A stretch of 64,000 bases of DNA from Tribonema minus (Eukaryota > Sar > Xanthophyceae > Tribonematales > Tribonemataceae): the NCBI GenBank assembly GCA_017506865.1, contig JAFCMP010000005.1:62001-126000 (forward strand), in the 5' to 3' direction. This document shows, piece after piece, positions 11,901 to 21,873 of this stretch. A model generated the notes under the pieces. It was not told where the DNA came from. It did not search any database and saw only the letters and a program-made list of their open reading frames with translations. Position numbers and translations under genes: made by a program. Positions within the stretch are counted from its first letter, which is position 1, and each line of letters opens with the position of its first letter.

Positions 11901-14900
11901 CGCTGCTGTCACACCCCTATTGAGGGGGGCACGCACGGTGACGCCGGGGACGGCACAAGCTACATGCGTGCCTGGGGGTTTGCGCATCCTGCTCGCTGCT
12001 CGAACCGAAGTCACTGCGCACGATGCAGGCCGCGCGCGCGTGGCGGCGCTGCTTGCGACGGCACGTGGGTGCGCCAAGTCAAGTAGCGTTTTCGCCGTGC
12101 TTCATTGGAACTGCGCGCTGTGGCAGACATCTACTTCGAAGTACACGATGCACTGTCCACGGGTCCTCGTTTGCAACTACTGTGTGAACTTCTGAGGTAA
12201 AGCAGGGCGGCGCGCGTGACGGCGAAGCTCCATGGTAAGATTCGCGCGCACGAGGACGCGCTGTCAGCTGCTATTGACGACGTCATAAAGCATCACTACC
12301 GCAACGTCAGTGAAACTGTGCGCCGCCGCAGACACATACCACATGCACTGCCCACAACGTCAGTCCTGTAGCCAACTGCGGGAAAGCAGGCGGCGCGCGT
12401 GGCGGCGACGCTCCACAGCGAGGTGCGCGCGCTCAAGGACGCGCAAAAGAGCATCGTAACGTCCCACTACCACAACGTCACTGGAATTGCGCGCTGCAGC
12501 AGACACCTACGACATGCGCTGCTCACACATGCCCACCCGTCATGAACCACCGCACTGTTGCAACAATGCAGGCGGCGCGCGTGGCGGCGACGCTGCACAG
12601 CGAGGTGCGCGCGCTCGAGGACGCGCTCGCGGCGGCGCGCGGCGCGGCGGCGCGCGAGGGCGCCATGTGGCGTGACGCGCACGCGGCGCTCGCGCGCGAG
12701 GGCGAGGGCACCGACGCGCGCTACCTCGACAACCTGCAGCAGCTCGCCGCGGAGAACGACGCGCTGCGGCGCGACGCGGCGGCGCACGCGGCGGAGGTCA
12801 GTGCTCAGCGCCCTGCCGCCGCTGCAGTTGCGCGTCGCCGCGCAGCGGGAGGCGGTGTGTTTGTTGTTGTTGCAGGAGCGTTTTGTGGATTGGTGGTGTT
12901 TGGTCGGGGTGCAGTTGAGTGTGTTGGCGGTGCGATCGCGCACTTGTCGGTACGCGCAGCAGCGCATGCGGCGGAGGTCAGTGCTCGACGCCGCCGCTGT
13001 TGCTGCTGCTGCGCCGCGCACCGAGAGGCGGGGTGTTTGTCGTTGTTGCAGGAGCGTTTTAAGGAGTGGCACTCTGGGTGTGTGTGTGTGTGTCCGGTTG
13101 TGGTTGGGCGTGCTGGGGATGTGATTGCGCGCATTGCGGTGCGCACCGATGCGGCTGCATGCGACTGAGGCCAGTTGCTGCTGCTCACACTTTCAAACAA
13201 AATTGGGAGCTTAGAGTTGGCCAGTGTCGTGCGGTCATCACCCCCACCCCTGTCACACCCTGCGGGTGCGGAACCGTGCGCATCGCCCGTTCTACCGAGA
13301 GCACAACGACCATCTCTCTAGCGTCAGTGATGTAAATCAACTTGACGTCACGCGCCTGCTGGGCAGTCCGACCGCCCACGCATCGCTGTCTCTGCCCACC
13401 TCAAGCTATGCCGGTAGCAATCACCCCTGTGCATGGCCAGCGTTGTCGCATTTGTCATCGCACCCTACGCTAGCCCCTCGGCGCCACACACTCGGCTCAC
13501 GCCCCGTGACGATCACCGCCGCAGAGGCTACCGTAAAGTACCGGGTAAACAGCCGCCTAGCAGTAAACAGCCCCTGCGCTGTAAAAGACCCGGGGGTCTT
13601 ATAGCACCAGGGGGTCACTGCCACCTTGAGCCCCCCTATATGGTAAAAAAGACCCAGGGGACGTTTGCCACGTGATGCTTTTGTCATTAGCTGTACCCAT
13701 GTCACTACATTTATGCTCAAAGTGCCATGAATGACGTGTGTTTACGGATATGTGTGTTACGTCACTGGGCCAGTCAGCACATGCTGCCCTAAAATGCAGA
13801 CATGTGATGCTGTTGTCGTGTATAAACGGCACAACGGTAACCTAACCCCCACCCCGTGGACGACAGCACTTCAGCCGTCACTCAAGTGTCAGTGAACCAG
13901 ACCAAGTCGTCACCTTGTCTTCGCTGCAGTCTGCCTTGCAGCCCACACATCGCTGTCCCTGCCCACATCAAGCTATGCAGGTAGGGAATGCCCCTGCGCA
14001 TTGCCAGCCTTGCCGTACTTGTCACCCGACCACCACCTCAGTGGCTCATGGGCACAGCTGCAGTGCACGCTGCTGCGATCGCTCCTGCCCGCATCGCCCG
14101 GTGCCCTCGCTTTTACGTGTCACCCCGGCCAAAACCCCCCGTCCGACTGCACCCTTCTCAGAGCCAACTTACACCATGTACATGTATATGCCCCCCCCTC
14201 CCCCCCCCCCCTCCCCTCCTCTCAGCAGTTGTCAATTAACACAGCAGTTGTGCAGTAGTCTAAACCCCTCCCCCCCCCGCCGCCTCCCCGATGCGGCGCG
14301 CAGGTGCAGCGGCTGACGTGCGTCGCGGCGGCGCGCGCGCACGAGGCGGCGCGCCTGTCGCGCGACCTCGCGCGCGCCGCCAAGGACCTCGACGCCGCCG
14401 ACACGCGCGCCGCGGAGCTGCGCGACGCCATGCGCGCGCTGCGCCAGTCCGCCGCCGCCGCCGCCGCCGCGGCGCCGCCGGTGCCACTGGGCGCCCGCGC
14501 GCTGCCGCACAAAGCGGCAGCAGCACCTCCGGGCCCTGGAGGGGATGCGCCGCTGCTGCTGCCGCGGAAAACAGCTGGCGCTGCTGGCGGCGGCGGCGGC
14601 GCGCGCGGCGGCGGCGTCGGCTGCAGCGGCGGCAGGCCGGCGAAATCTGGCGGCGCGGCTGGCGGCAGCGGCGGCAGCATCGCCCGTGATGCGGCGCTGT
14701 TGAAGGAGGTCGAGGCGCACCTGCACGCGCGCGCTGCGCAGGGTTTTGACGGCGCGTGCGATGCGGAGCGCGATGACCTAGACTCCCCTTCGACACCCAC
14801 CACTTGCAGCCTGTCGGACACGGAGAGCGGCGGCGCAGCAGCGACGGCGGCAGCAGCGGCGCGAGGCTGGGACGGCGGTGGTGCGGCAAGCGTGGCGGCA

Positions 14901-15500
14901 GCAAGCGGCAGCGGCAGCGGCGGCGGCAGCGGTGGCGCCGCCGCTATGGGCAGCATACTGGCAACAGAGAGCTTTTTGCAAAAGCGCCGTGGACGTGCTC
15001 CCGTGACCGGTACTGCTGCGCTATCAGGCCATGATGGGGTGGCAGCAGCGGCAGCACAGCAGCAGCAGCGCGCGGCAGCGGCGCTGGCGACGGGTTTGGC
15101 AGGGCCGCCGTGGCCCGATGCTGCGCGCGACGCCGCGTCGCCAACCCGAAGACGTCCGCATAATGATGCTACTGCCAGCAGTGCTCAACCTGCGTCTCTG
15201 TCCCCCATGAAGCGCGTGAGCGGCGGCGTTGGCGGCGGCGGCGGCGGCGGCGGCGGCAGCGGTGCGCCCTCCCCGCAGAGCGCATTCGCTTCGCCTGTCC
15301 GTGTCAGAGGTAGCGCGTGCAGTGGCGCATCATCTTGTACCACGTGTGTGGCAGACAGTGAAAGCAGCCATGAGTTCGGCAGCGGTTCCTGCGGCGGCGG
15401 CAGCGGCGGCGGCGCGCTGCCGCCAGCGGCAGTGGCTCAGCTGCCTGCGCGATGCTCTGAGGCACTTTGCGCTGCCACCACAAGCCTACCCAGAATATAG
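2268..15500 (+). CDS. Large multi-exon coiled-coil protein
   Basis: Exons read by frame, phase and GT-AG borders: 2268-3275, 3701-3934, 4621-4824, 6255-6383, 8204-8399, 9184-9356, 11121-11408, 12572-12796, 14304-15500, plus optional microexons described separately. The phases agree: all are phase 0 except the 8399/9184 joint, where one base plus two complete a Gly codon. The core product is about 1,217 residues. It starts at the ATG at 2268 and ends at TAG 15498-15500. Exon 1 opens with a Leu/Gln-rich heptad segment and holds a poly-Gln run (about 2938-2972). Later exons are almost pure Ala/Arg/Glu coiled coil (for example EERISALERELRREQKQ). The last exon ends in a Gly/Ser/Ala-rich tail with an acidic Ser patch near DDLDSPSTPTTCSLSDTE. 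This composition suits a long structural rod such as a centrosomal, tether or cytoskeletal protein, but no family is recognised. An exon may be missing between 6900 and 7120. Confidence 0.6.
5024..5065 (+). CDS. Candidate 42-nt in-frame microexon (copy 1)
   Basis: A copy of the last 42 bases of exon 4621-4824, preceded by GCGCAG and followed by GTGGTG. It translates in phase 0 to ARGALAAAEAERQQ, 14 residues or two coiled-coil heptads. The parent exon has a CAG at the equivalent internal position, so duplicating the exon tail plus donor would have created a ready-made acceptor. Inclusion in mRNA is inferred, not shown. Confidence 0.4.
5307..5347 (+). pseudogene. Decayed 41-nt microexon copy (copy 2)
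   Basis: A second copy of the same exon tail, followed by the conserved donor context CAGCAG|GTGC. It is one base shorter than its siblings, and the base triplet before it is AAG rather than CAG with an extra shift in frame, so it could not be spliced in without changing frame. Probably a dead member of the ladder. Confidence 0.4.
5615..5656 (+). CDS. Candidate 42-nt in-frame microexon (copy 3)
   Basis: The third copy, bounded by GGACAG and GTGATG, is again exactly 42 nt and in phase 0. It encodes VRVALDTSEAERQQ, two heptads. It is embedded in CCCTAA/CCCTAG-like repeats that supply pyrimidine tracts and possible CTAAC branch points upstream. Confidence 0.4.
5900..6254 (+). repeat. Duplicated acceptor and exon-start region
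   Basis: Two copies of a block with GTGGCGCATGC.TTTCCAGAGGAGGT occur at about 5910 and 6001. An imperfect copy of the real 3' splice site at 6254 lies near 6146: CAACACCAG followed by a close copy of the first bases of exon 6255-6383 (GAGCTCAAGTC, TGCACACGCGCG). The acceptor copy is about 107 bp upstream of the used site. Confidence 0.6.
6320..6925 (+). repeat. Tandem donor-side repeats with GACTCAGACTC spacer
   Basis: The 3' end of exon 6255-6383 with its donor is repeated at about 6447-6500 and 6560-6614, each followed by GACTC-rich intron sequence. The reading YEERISALERELRREQKQ is kept in the real exon and nearly so in both copies. The first copy has lost the donor (CAG|CT); the second keeps CAG|GTCAGA. 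More decayed pieces continue to about 6920. The period is about 115 bp. Confidence 0.75.
7130..7612 (+). repeat. Interstitial TTAGGG-type arrays, G-rich strand
   Basis: Four clusters of TTAGGG and close variants: about 7133-7197, 7290-7325 (several perfect TTAGGG units in a row), 7403-7441 and 7555-7600. Between them are two related GC-rich blocks that each end in TCATGCCTCGGTG.TCAG before the next array. Orientation is opposite to the array at 4845-5765. They lie in an intron of the coiled-coil gene, so they are interstitial, not a chromosome end. Confidence 0.85.
8150..8186 (+). repeat. Short CCCTAA-like tract before an acceptor
   Basis: A short run of CCCTAACCCTAGCCCTA type directly upstream of the 3' splice site at 8203. 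It would serve as branch point and pyrimidine tract for exon 8204-8399. Confidence 0.7.
8790..9183 (+). repeat. Four-rung ladder of one 3' splice site
   Basis: The acceptor of exon 9184-9356 is preceded by three copies whose AG ends fall at about 8821, 8937 and 9056, then the used one at 9183 (spacing 116, 119 and 127 bp). Each rung has a branch-point-like run (ACTGCAACTGT..., CTAAC or TTAAC), then TGCAG and a copy of the exon start ending near GCGGACGTGGCC. The third rung extends furthest into exon sequence but is one base shorter near its start, so it would change frame. Confidence 0.8.
9461..9523 (+). CDS. Candidate 63-nt in-frame microexon
   Basis: A diverged copy of the end of exon 9184-9356, preceded by GAGTCTAG and followed by a strong donor GTATGTATG. 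It is exactly 63 nt, phase 0, and encodes 21 residues (RCEEARLLRGKLRNAEERAE plus K), three heptads. A CCTAATAA branch-point-like sequence lies 16-22 bases upstream. The start at 9461 was chosen because it keeps frame with both neighbours. Confidence 0.4.
9640..11110 (+). repeat. Intronic direct and inverted repeat cluster
   Basis: A unit containing GTGTACTTCTGAAGTGTTTCA and GGCGCGCGAGCCGCTGCGCCTGCGG recurs at about 9650-9700, 9790-9880, 9930-10025, 10060-10090 and 10140-10235. From about 10770 to 11045 related sequence returns on the opposite strand, including an inverted copy (about 10785-10850) of the end of exon 9184-9356. A 35-base stretch broken by single bases near 10276-10308 and one at 10468-10483 are poly-G. 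Confidence 0.65.
12020..12620 (+). repeat. Ladder of copies of the acceptor before exon 12572
   Basis: The sequence GCAG|GCGGCGCGCGTGGCGGCGAC and the following exon bases recur with decreasing similarity upstream of the used site at 12571: AG ends near 12388, 12206 and 12026, about 180 bp apart. The 12388 copy keeps about 50 bases of exon-like sequence through GAGGTGCGCGCGCTCAAGGAC. Confidence 0.75.
12770..13170 (+). repeat. Duplicated donor region after exon 12572-12796
   Basis: The exon end and donor CATGCGGCGGAG|GTCAGTGCTC recurs at about 12965-12986 after the real one at 12797. The repeated block also contains GTGTGTTTGT.GTTGTTGCAGGAGCGTTTT and a TGCGATCGCGC / TGTGATTGCGC segment. The period is about 180 bp, with a short GT microsatellite near 13078. 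Confidence 0.7.
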
Positions 15501-17060
15501 AGACATACCGTAGGGGCATGTGGGTGTGGTGTCAAGTGTCCTCATTGTGTGCCACCACCGTGCCGCTTGTGCCATGGTTTTGCACTCTGATCAGCCTGAC
15601 GCTACGTTGTTTCTGCACTTCAAGGGAACAGTGTTGTGTTGCGCCTGTGATGTTTCTGCTGTGACTCCACCTTGAACTTTGGCGCATAGTTCCTGTCGCA
15701 GTGGAAGGTAGACACGCTTCACCTGCTTGTGCATAGGTACCTCACCAAGCATACATGCACAAATGGCATCCTTTGAATGAGCTTCACAGAAGCCTTTAAA
15801 TGGGACTTGCTGCCCATACCCAGTGATTGCCCCGTCATGCCGCTGCCGATGGCTGGAAAGCACCCGGCTGGACGGGCATTGTGTTGCACTGCATGCGCAA
15901 ACATGTTCAGACCGCAGCTCAAGCTCAAGTGTTTTGCAGCGACATCACATTTGCACTGACAATCGCAGCAGAGGACGACGCTCGTGCTGCGTTGCATCCT
16001 GTGAAAAGTGTGCATGTACAGATCAGCCCGTGTACCTGGTATGGCGGCTGAAGGGTGTGTCCTGCGCATGGTGCATGCGCGATGCCGTTTACGTTATGAG
16101 ACACTTTGTCTCAAGGTACATGTTGACGCTGGCAGCGCGCTTGGCATCAACCATCTGGGATTTTTCGTGTCTTCAGCAGGCACTTGTTGAAAGTACCACG
16201 AGTGGGAACAGCATCAAACTTGAGTAGGTTGAGCACGCACGCACTTCTTGCACAAGCAGGGTTACATTTATAGCAAATTGGGCGTCAGTGGTGTGCAACC
16301 TCAATGCAGTTATATCGAGCAGTGGAGTCATGGCCGAGACAGATCCTGCACATACAGCAGTTGTTCAATTCCTGCCGCAAGAAACAATGATAAACGCTCA
16401 GCTTACAGTGGTGCACATGTCATTCAGTGGAGTGGTGGATTGCGAGCGAGCATGCGTGTTACTGTCGCGTTCCAAAGCAACTCAACCATTAATGCTGGCC
16501 TTCGAGGTATGTACGTCCACCGCGTCAATGGGGCAGGGGGGCGAGTTTGTGCCGTTGCGCAGCCAAATGCCCATACAATCCGCTTCGGCTCGCGAGATGA
16601 TCACACGCGACTGGCGTGTCACGTGGTAGGGCCCTTACGGTCCTACTGCAACGCCTTGAAATCAACTCCACAAAGCAACATCAACTTCAACACTGAATCA
16701 ACAATTCACTAACAGAACAGTGGAAAAAAAAAAGCAAAGGTGGAGCTAGCTGCTGTAGGCTCACAGGACGGTGGCGACCGCTCGTATCTATCTCGATGCT
16801 GAGGCCCTCTGCTCACTTAGGTCCCACGCGCTGGCAGATGTGCACTGCACCGTTGATGCCGCGCTTTGTCTGGGGGTCGGCAGCTGCTCTTGCGCACGCA
16901 GAGGTGCGGATTGAAGCATCTGTGGCTTTGAGCAGCTGCACTGGTGTGGTGTGGCGGCGTCATTGGGGAGGCTCATGACCGCTCCGAAAGTAAGTGTTAC
17001 GAACTGTCCTGCATAGCCTTACGAGGTGTGTTGCAGGTGTGTTGACGACCTGACAGACAA
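14870..17060 (+). repeat. Segmental duplication, copy A
   Basis: The 3' half of the last coiled-coil exon plus about 1.5 kb of downstream sequence is repeated at 17604-20050 in the same orientation. Landmarks shared in order: ATGGGCAGCAT.CTGGC, GATCAGCCTGACGCT, TGCGCATGGT, CATCAACC.TCTGGG, and the block around TCATGACCGCTCCGAAA followed by GAGGTGTGTTGCAGGTGTG. Divergence is moderate and includes many indels. Confidence 0.85.
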
Positions 17061-17131
17061 GTGCCGCATGCTACTGGTGCTGATGCCAAGAGAGCCTGCC
17101 ACTCGGTGGATAACTTCAACAGCCTCTCACT
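15501..17131 (+). other. Flank of copy A, no convincing gene
   Basis: Contains small open frames, such as ATG 16330 to 16629 (about 99 residues, beginning MAETDPAHTAVVQFL) and 16796-16978. Their counterparts in copy B are not kept open, so coding is doubtful. A segment near 16060-16190 reads LGINHLGFF and is related in DNA to copy B (about 19000-19050) and to the tail of the LINE (about 59895-59945). Confidence 0.4.
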
Positions 17132-17603
17132 CCACTCAGCTGGCACTCACCTAGCTGCCATGCGCCTGAAAAGTGTGAGATAGGTTACACCATCGGGGCC
17201 CGAGGCCTCTGAATTCCGAATATGCAACCTCTTACCTAGAGAGTCAGAGCTACCGCCGCTGCTGGGGCTCCATCACAGGCTCTCTCCTGCATTGACTTCA
17301 TCGAGACGCCATCAGATGGCGGAGCAACGGGTCTCGGAAGCCCCCGTTGACGCCCATGAAAAACTGGCCTGACACACCTGAATTGAGCGCGTACGCGCGG
17401 CGCGCGCAATTTGGTCGTCTGAACCTCATAGTTTCAACGGCAGCAGCTGACCAATCAGAACCTTGGGGTGTTTCTGCAAAAACAAACATCTCCCTGTGAG
17501 AAAGCGCTGCTGCCTGTGGCTACCTGCATCAGTAGCGCGTGAGTTACTGGTACGCACGTGCTGCGCACAGCGGTGGCGCGCGCTGTTGCTGCAGCAGATG
17601 GGC
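17132..17603 (-). repeat. Long inverted repeat, left arm
   Basis: About 472 bp that is a close reverse complement of 21874-22363. Boundaries are sharp: similarity starts at CCACTCAGCTGG and stops after GCAGCAGATGGGC, where copy B of the segmental duplication begins. Arms differ by a few substitutions and small indels, so the event is recent compared with the A/B duplication. Confidence 0.85.
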
Positions 17604-18212
17604 AGGGACTGCAGTGCGGCAAGCGTGGCGACAGCAAGTGGCAACGGCAACGGCAGCGGCAGCGGCAGCGGCGGCAGCGCCGTCGTTATGGGCAGCATGC
17701 TGGCGACAGAGAGCTTATTGCGGAAACGGCGTGGGTGCGCTCCTGTAACTGGTACGACTGCATTGTCAGGCAGGGTGGCAGCAGCGGCGGCGCAGCAGCA
17801 GCAGCGCGCATCAGCTGCGCTGGCGACGGCTTTGGCAGCGCCGCTGTGGCCCGACGCTGAGTGCGACGCCGTGTTGCCGACTCGAAGACGCCCGCGTAAC
17901 GATGCTGCTGCCAGCAACGCTCACTGTCCCCATGAAGCGTGGGAGCGGCAGCACTGGCGGCGGCGGCGGTGGCGACGGCGGTGGCGGCAGCGGCGGCCAT
18001 CCCTGCAAGGCACATTCGCTTCATCTGCCCACGTCAGAGGTGGCACATCATCTTGTACCACTTCTGTGGCAGACAGTGAAGGCAACCATGAGTTCGGCAG
18101 CGGTTTCTGCGGCGGCGGCGGCGGCGCGCTGCCGCCAGCGGCAGTGGTTCAGCTTCCTGTACGATGCTCAGAGGCAATGTGCGCTTTCACCACAAGCCGA
18201 CCCAGAAAATAG
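17604..18212 (+). pseudogene. Truncated copy of coiled-coil gene C-terminus
   Basis: Corresponds to residues of the last exon from about 14878 to 15500. Clear matches include MGSMLATESLLRKRRG, RRRPRNDAAASNA and GSGFCGGGGGALPPAAVVQL. Between about 17925 and 18030 the homologous reading leaves this frame and returns (a Trp/Arg-rich stretch replaces the Gly run), which points to compensating indels. No upstream exons accompany it, so I read it as a non-functional fragment. Confidence 0.6.
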
Positions 18213-20050
18213 ATCATATCGACATGTGGGTGTGGTGGCATGTGTCTTCACAATACGTCATTTCTGTGGCACTCGTGCCATCGTTGCACTCTGATCAGCC
18301 TGACGCTGCATTGTTATTCCACTTCAAGGAGATACAGGTAGTGGTGGGTTGCTGTGATGCTTCTGCTGTGGCCCCGCCCTGAACGTTGGGGCATTGGTCC
18401 CGGAAGGTGGACACACTTGGCCTGCTTGTTACACCTCACCGTGTACACCTCACAGTGGGGCGGGAGATGCCACTTGGTGATGTAGTTGGCAAGTGATCGT
18501 GAAACACTTTTAAGGCGTTTACAAGATGCATGTAGATTCTGGTAGCAATTGCACCATCTGGACTTCTTGCACGCCTTACCTAAGCAAGAACCACAAACAC
18601 GTACACCTCACCAGGTATGCACAAATGGTAACCTGTGATGAGCTTCACAAAAGCGTTCAGACGGGAACTGCAGCCTGTACCCAATGACTGCACTGCAATG
18701 CCGCTGCAGGTCGGGCAAGTGCGCCAGCTATAGCAGAGTATCTTAAGAACGCAGCTCCAGTGCCCTGCAGCGACAATGCGCGTGCTCTTACATCAGCAGC
18801 AGATGACACCGCCTGCGCTGAACTGCAACGTGTCGAGTGCGTGCATGTGCATAGCAGCAACATCAGCCGGTGCTTTGAAATGGAGGCTGAAGCGTGTAGC
18901 CTGCGCATGGTACAAGCGCGATCTCGTTTTATAGCAATCATTGATGCACATGCACATGGAGACACGTCATCACAACATACATCTAGACCCTGGCAGCACG
19001 CTTGACATCAACCTTCTGGGCTTTTTTGGTGCCCTCAGCAGGAATACATTCAACGTAGAACGCGCGGTAACAGCAGGTGCCTCGTCAGTCGGGGAGTGCA
19101 GCAGCAGCGCAGACAGTATAGTCGAAGGATGTTGAGCTCTGCAGCTTCCGCACATTGCACTGCACAAAGCAGGGTCACATGTCTAGCAAGGTGTGGGCGT
19201 CAGCAGCGTGCAACCTCATTGCCATTTTGCAGTGGTTTCATGGCTGGCACAAAGTCTGTGCACAGGCTTCGCTGCCCTCCTGCCGCAACAAGTAGTGATG
19301 GACACCAGTTGGCACCTGGTGCAAATGTCATCAGTGTGTCGATTGCGAGCAACGCGCATCTCATAAGCAACCCTGACCCGTTGGCGCCGATTTTGAACGT
19401 TGTCAACGGGGCGCGCTGCAGGCACAGCAGCCAGCGACCATGGCGACTGGCGCCGACAAAGCGGCCCCGTGTCTTAGATGTTGCTAAACACTTCGGCGGC
19501 TCGCGAGCGGGACTGTCGCGTCACGCGCTCCACAAACGCTCTTCCTTGCCAAGGCGGCGGTAGGTCCGAGTAGCACTCGACACACTGGTTTTGCGCGTTT
19601 TCTGCGCCTGTCGAGAAAAAAGCGGCAACCGCAGGCTGCAGCTGCAGCGCTGGAACTCACAACTTCAACAGTGGAACCCCCTGTGACTCCTAGTAGTAGA
19701 GAAAGCGAGGCAGGCAGCAGGCAAGGCGGGTGCCGACCTGTAGGCACACAGGGGTATGGTCACCGCTCGAATTTATTTCGATGCTGAGACCCCCTGCATG
19801 CTTAGGTCCCAGTCGCGGGCGGAGTGCACCGTGGTGGACCTGCAACCGCGCTTTGTCTGGGGGGGGTTGGCAACTGCACTGGCCGGACGCAGATGCAGTC
19901 GGCGCGGGTTGAAGCTGCCATGGCTCACAACAGCTGCACTGGTGTGGCGGCGCCATTGGGGAGCCTCATGACCGCTCCGAAAGGTGAGTTGTACAAACTG
20001 CGAGTCCTGCATCGCCTTGCGAGGTGTGTTGCAGGTGTGTCACCGGGTTG
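17604..20050 (+). repeat. Segmental duplication, copy B
   Basis: Second copy of the block at 14870-17060, starting directly at the inner edge of the left inverted-repeat arm. It carries a truncated coiled-coil C-terminus followed by the same 3' flank. Confidence 0.85.
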
Positions 20051-21873
20051 GCAAGCGCGACCGCAGAGACGCGTGTCGCATGCTGCTGCTGCTGATGCTA
20101 ATAGAGCCTGCTCAAGCATGGTGTCACATGATGGTGTATTACAGGCCGGACAATGAGAGCGGCGAAGGCCTGCGCGTTGGGCGCGACGCCACTTTCAAAC
20201 ATGCGAGCACAACAGCAGCGACAAATGCAATGCCTCATGATCCATTCTCGTGGCAGTGATTTCTGTTCGGAGAACGAGAACGTTCGTTGCAATGGCCGCA
20301 TCTCAGGGAATAGCATCACTCGCACTCATCAGCCACGCAAATTTGTCTACCGAAGCCACTCTCATGCCTTGTTTCACGTGTGGCGGGGTTGGCCTTCATT
20401 GCAAGCACCGGTTTTGGTATATCAGCAAGAGGTTGACACCTACCATGACTGGTCGAAGCGCCTGCCATGCCTGCGTTCAGATGGCAGACCTGAATGCTGC
20501 TCGTGCTGACCAGCTTTTCATCCTGAAATGCCGCAACTGCCATCTGCAGTATGTTCCTCTGCTTGTACTCCACACTACGACATTCTCATTCTGCGCAACT
20601 TGTGGTCAGCCCTGAACAGCCTCTCATTTTCAATGGAATATTGCCGTCGGAGCAGGGCTGCAGGTGCATTGCTGGTGGAGCACGTGCCTTTCCAGTTGAA
20701 ATTCCCACGCGCGCTTTCCTGCTAGGTGAGTGCGTGATCTTCTCAATGACGCTGCGTCATTGAAATGCGTGCTAGTGCTGGTTCCTTGCATCTGGCGTAC
20801 TGTGCCAGCCATGATCTATCTAGTACAGTCATTTCATACCTACGACAGGCACACCTCTTGTGTAGTTTTTGAAAGCTGTAAAGCATCAATGTACGTCTGT
20901 CGAAGGGTCTGTACTGCAGGCAGCACACATGAGGTATCTGTGTTGGGATGGTATTGATGTTAATGCTGTGCGCCAACCATACCATCTTCTTGGCATGCTG
21001 CGCCAGTTGGTCTGTTGTTGGTGTGTGTGCTGCTGATGCAGCATTGCATGTTCACGCATGCCGTCGCAGCCTTGTGCTTATGATGAAAATTGCGCAGTTG
21101 CATTATCTTGCTGCCAAGGGATCAATACCACAGCTATGACAAGCGCAGTCGACGTCACCGTGACGCATCATCTGGTTGCTGTAGAAGTGCCACGCTTGGA
21201 ATGTTAAGACTCGTGCAATATGCATTTCAGCATCATGCTGTTGTTGCAGTGAGCTCAATGCTAGCCGGATTTAACGCCTCTAATGATGTTATTGTGCCTC
21301 GCTGATCTCGGCCATCTGCACTTGCCACATTGCCTATGACTGCGCTCCCCCGATATGCTGATGGTGACATGCTTGTTTTTGCTTTGCCCGTCTTGGACGC
21401 AGCACTCCTGCACTACAAAGTCTGCAATTAGGGGGATGGGGGTGGAGCGTCAGGGGGATGAGGGTGGAGCGTGCTAGAGTGTGAATCACCAGCATGGGGG
21501 GCAAATGCACACTGAGGATCATCAAGGAAGGGAAGGAGGGCAGGGGGGAGGCTGGGTGCCAATGAGGTTTTGAGGTATGTTGACACATGAGCACATTGTC
21601 ATTGTGTGACCCATTGGAGCATTGCCATTGGTCAAAATGGTACTTCAAAAAAGCCATGATGGTGCACACCTTGTTTGTGTTGGTCAGAATAAACGCGCCC
21701 AATATCATCATCCGCAAGCTAAGTTCAGGTGGTTCTTGCGATGATGAGCTTGTCCTGCAGGCAACTATAACATCTAACCCATCACTGCATGCAGCTCAAC
21801 GTCTAATGGCGTTTACACTTGTGCGTACTTGGTGTTAAGCGAACTGTTTTTTTTCACTTTATGCCAGTGCAAC
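20051..21873 (+). other. Loop of the inverted repeat, mostly no gene
   Basis: Moderate-GC sequence unique in this window. One Cys-rich frame is listed separately. The rest shows no motif; a small direct repeat (CAGGGGGATG.GGGTGGAGCGT) occurs at 21428-21470. Confidence 0.4.
20292..20615 (+). CDS. Possible Cys-rich small protein or exon
   Basis: From ATG 20292 an open frame of about 107 residues carries four CxxC pairs (CFTC, CHAC, CRNC, CATC) at regular distance, which looks like paired zinc-binding knuckles. The neighbouring frame continues as PEQPLIFNGILPSEQG to a donor-like CTAG|GTGAGTG near 20726, so this may be part of a spliced or decayed gene. I do not recognise the family, and it lies within a rearranged region. 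Confidence 0.25.
   Translation: MAASQGIASLALISHANLSTEATLMPCFTCGGVGLHCKHRFWYISKRLTPTMTGRSACHACVQMADLNAARADQLFILKCRNCHLQYVPLLVLHTTTFSFCATCGQP

Noticed and set aside
20292-20615. Virus-like or transposon zinc-finger gene
   Set aside because: CxxC pairs alone are not diagnostic and no partner genes or terminal repeats are present; kept only as a weak unknown.
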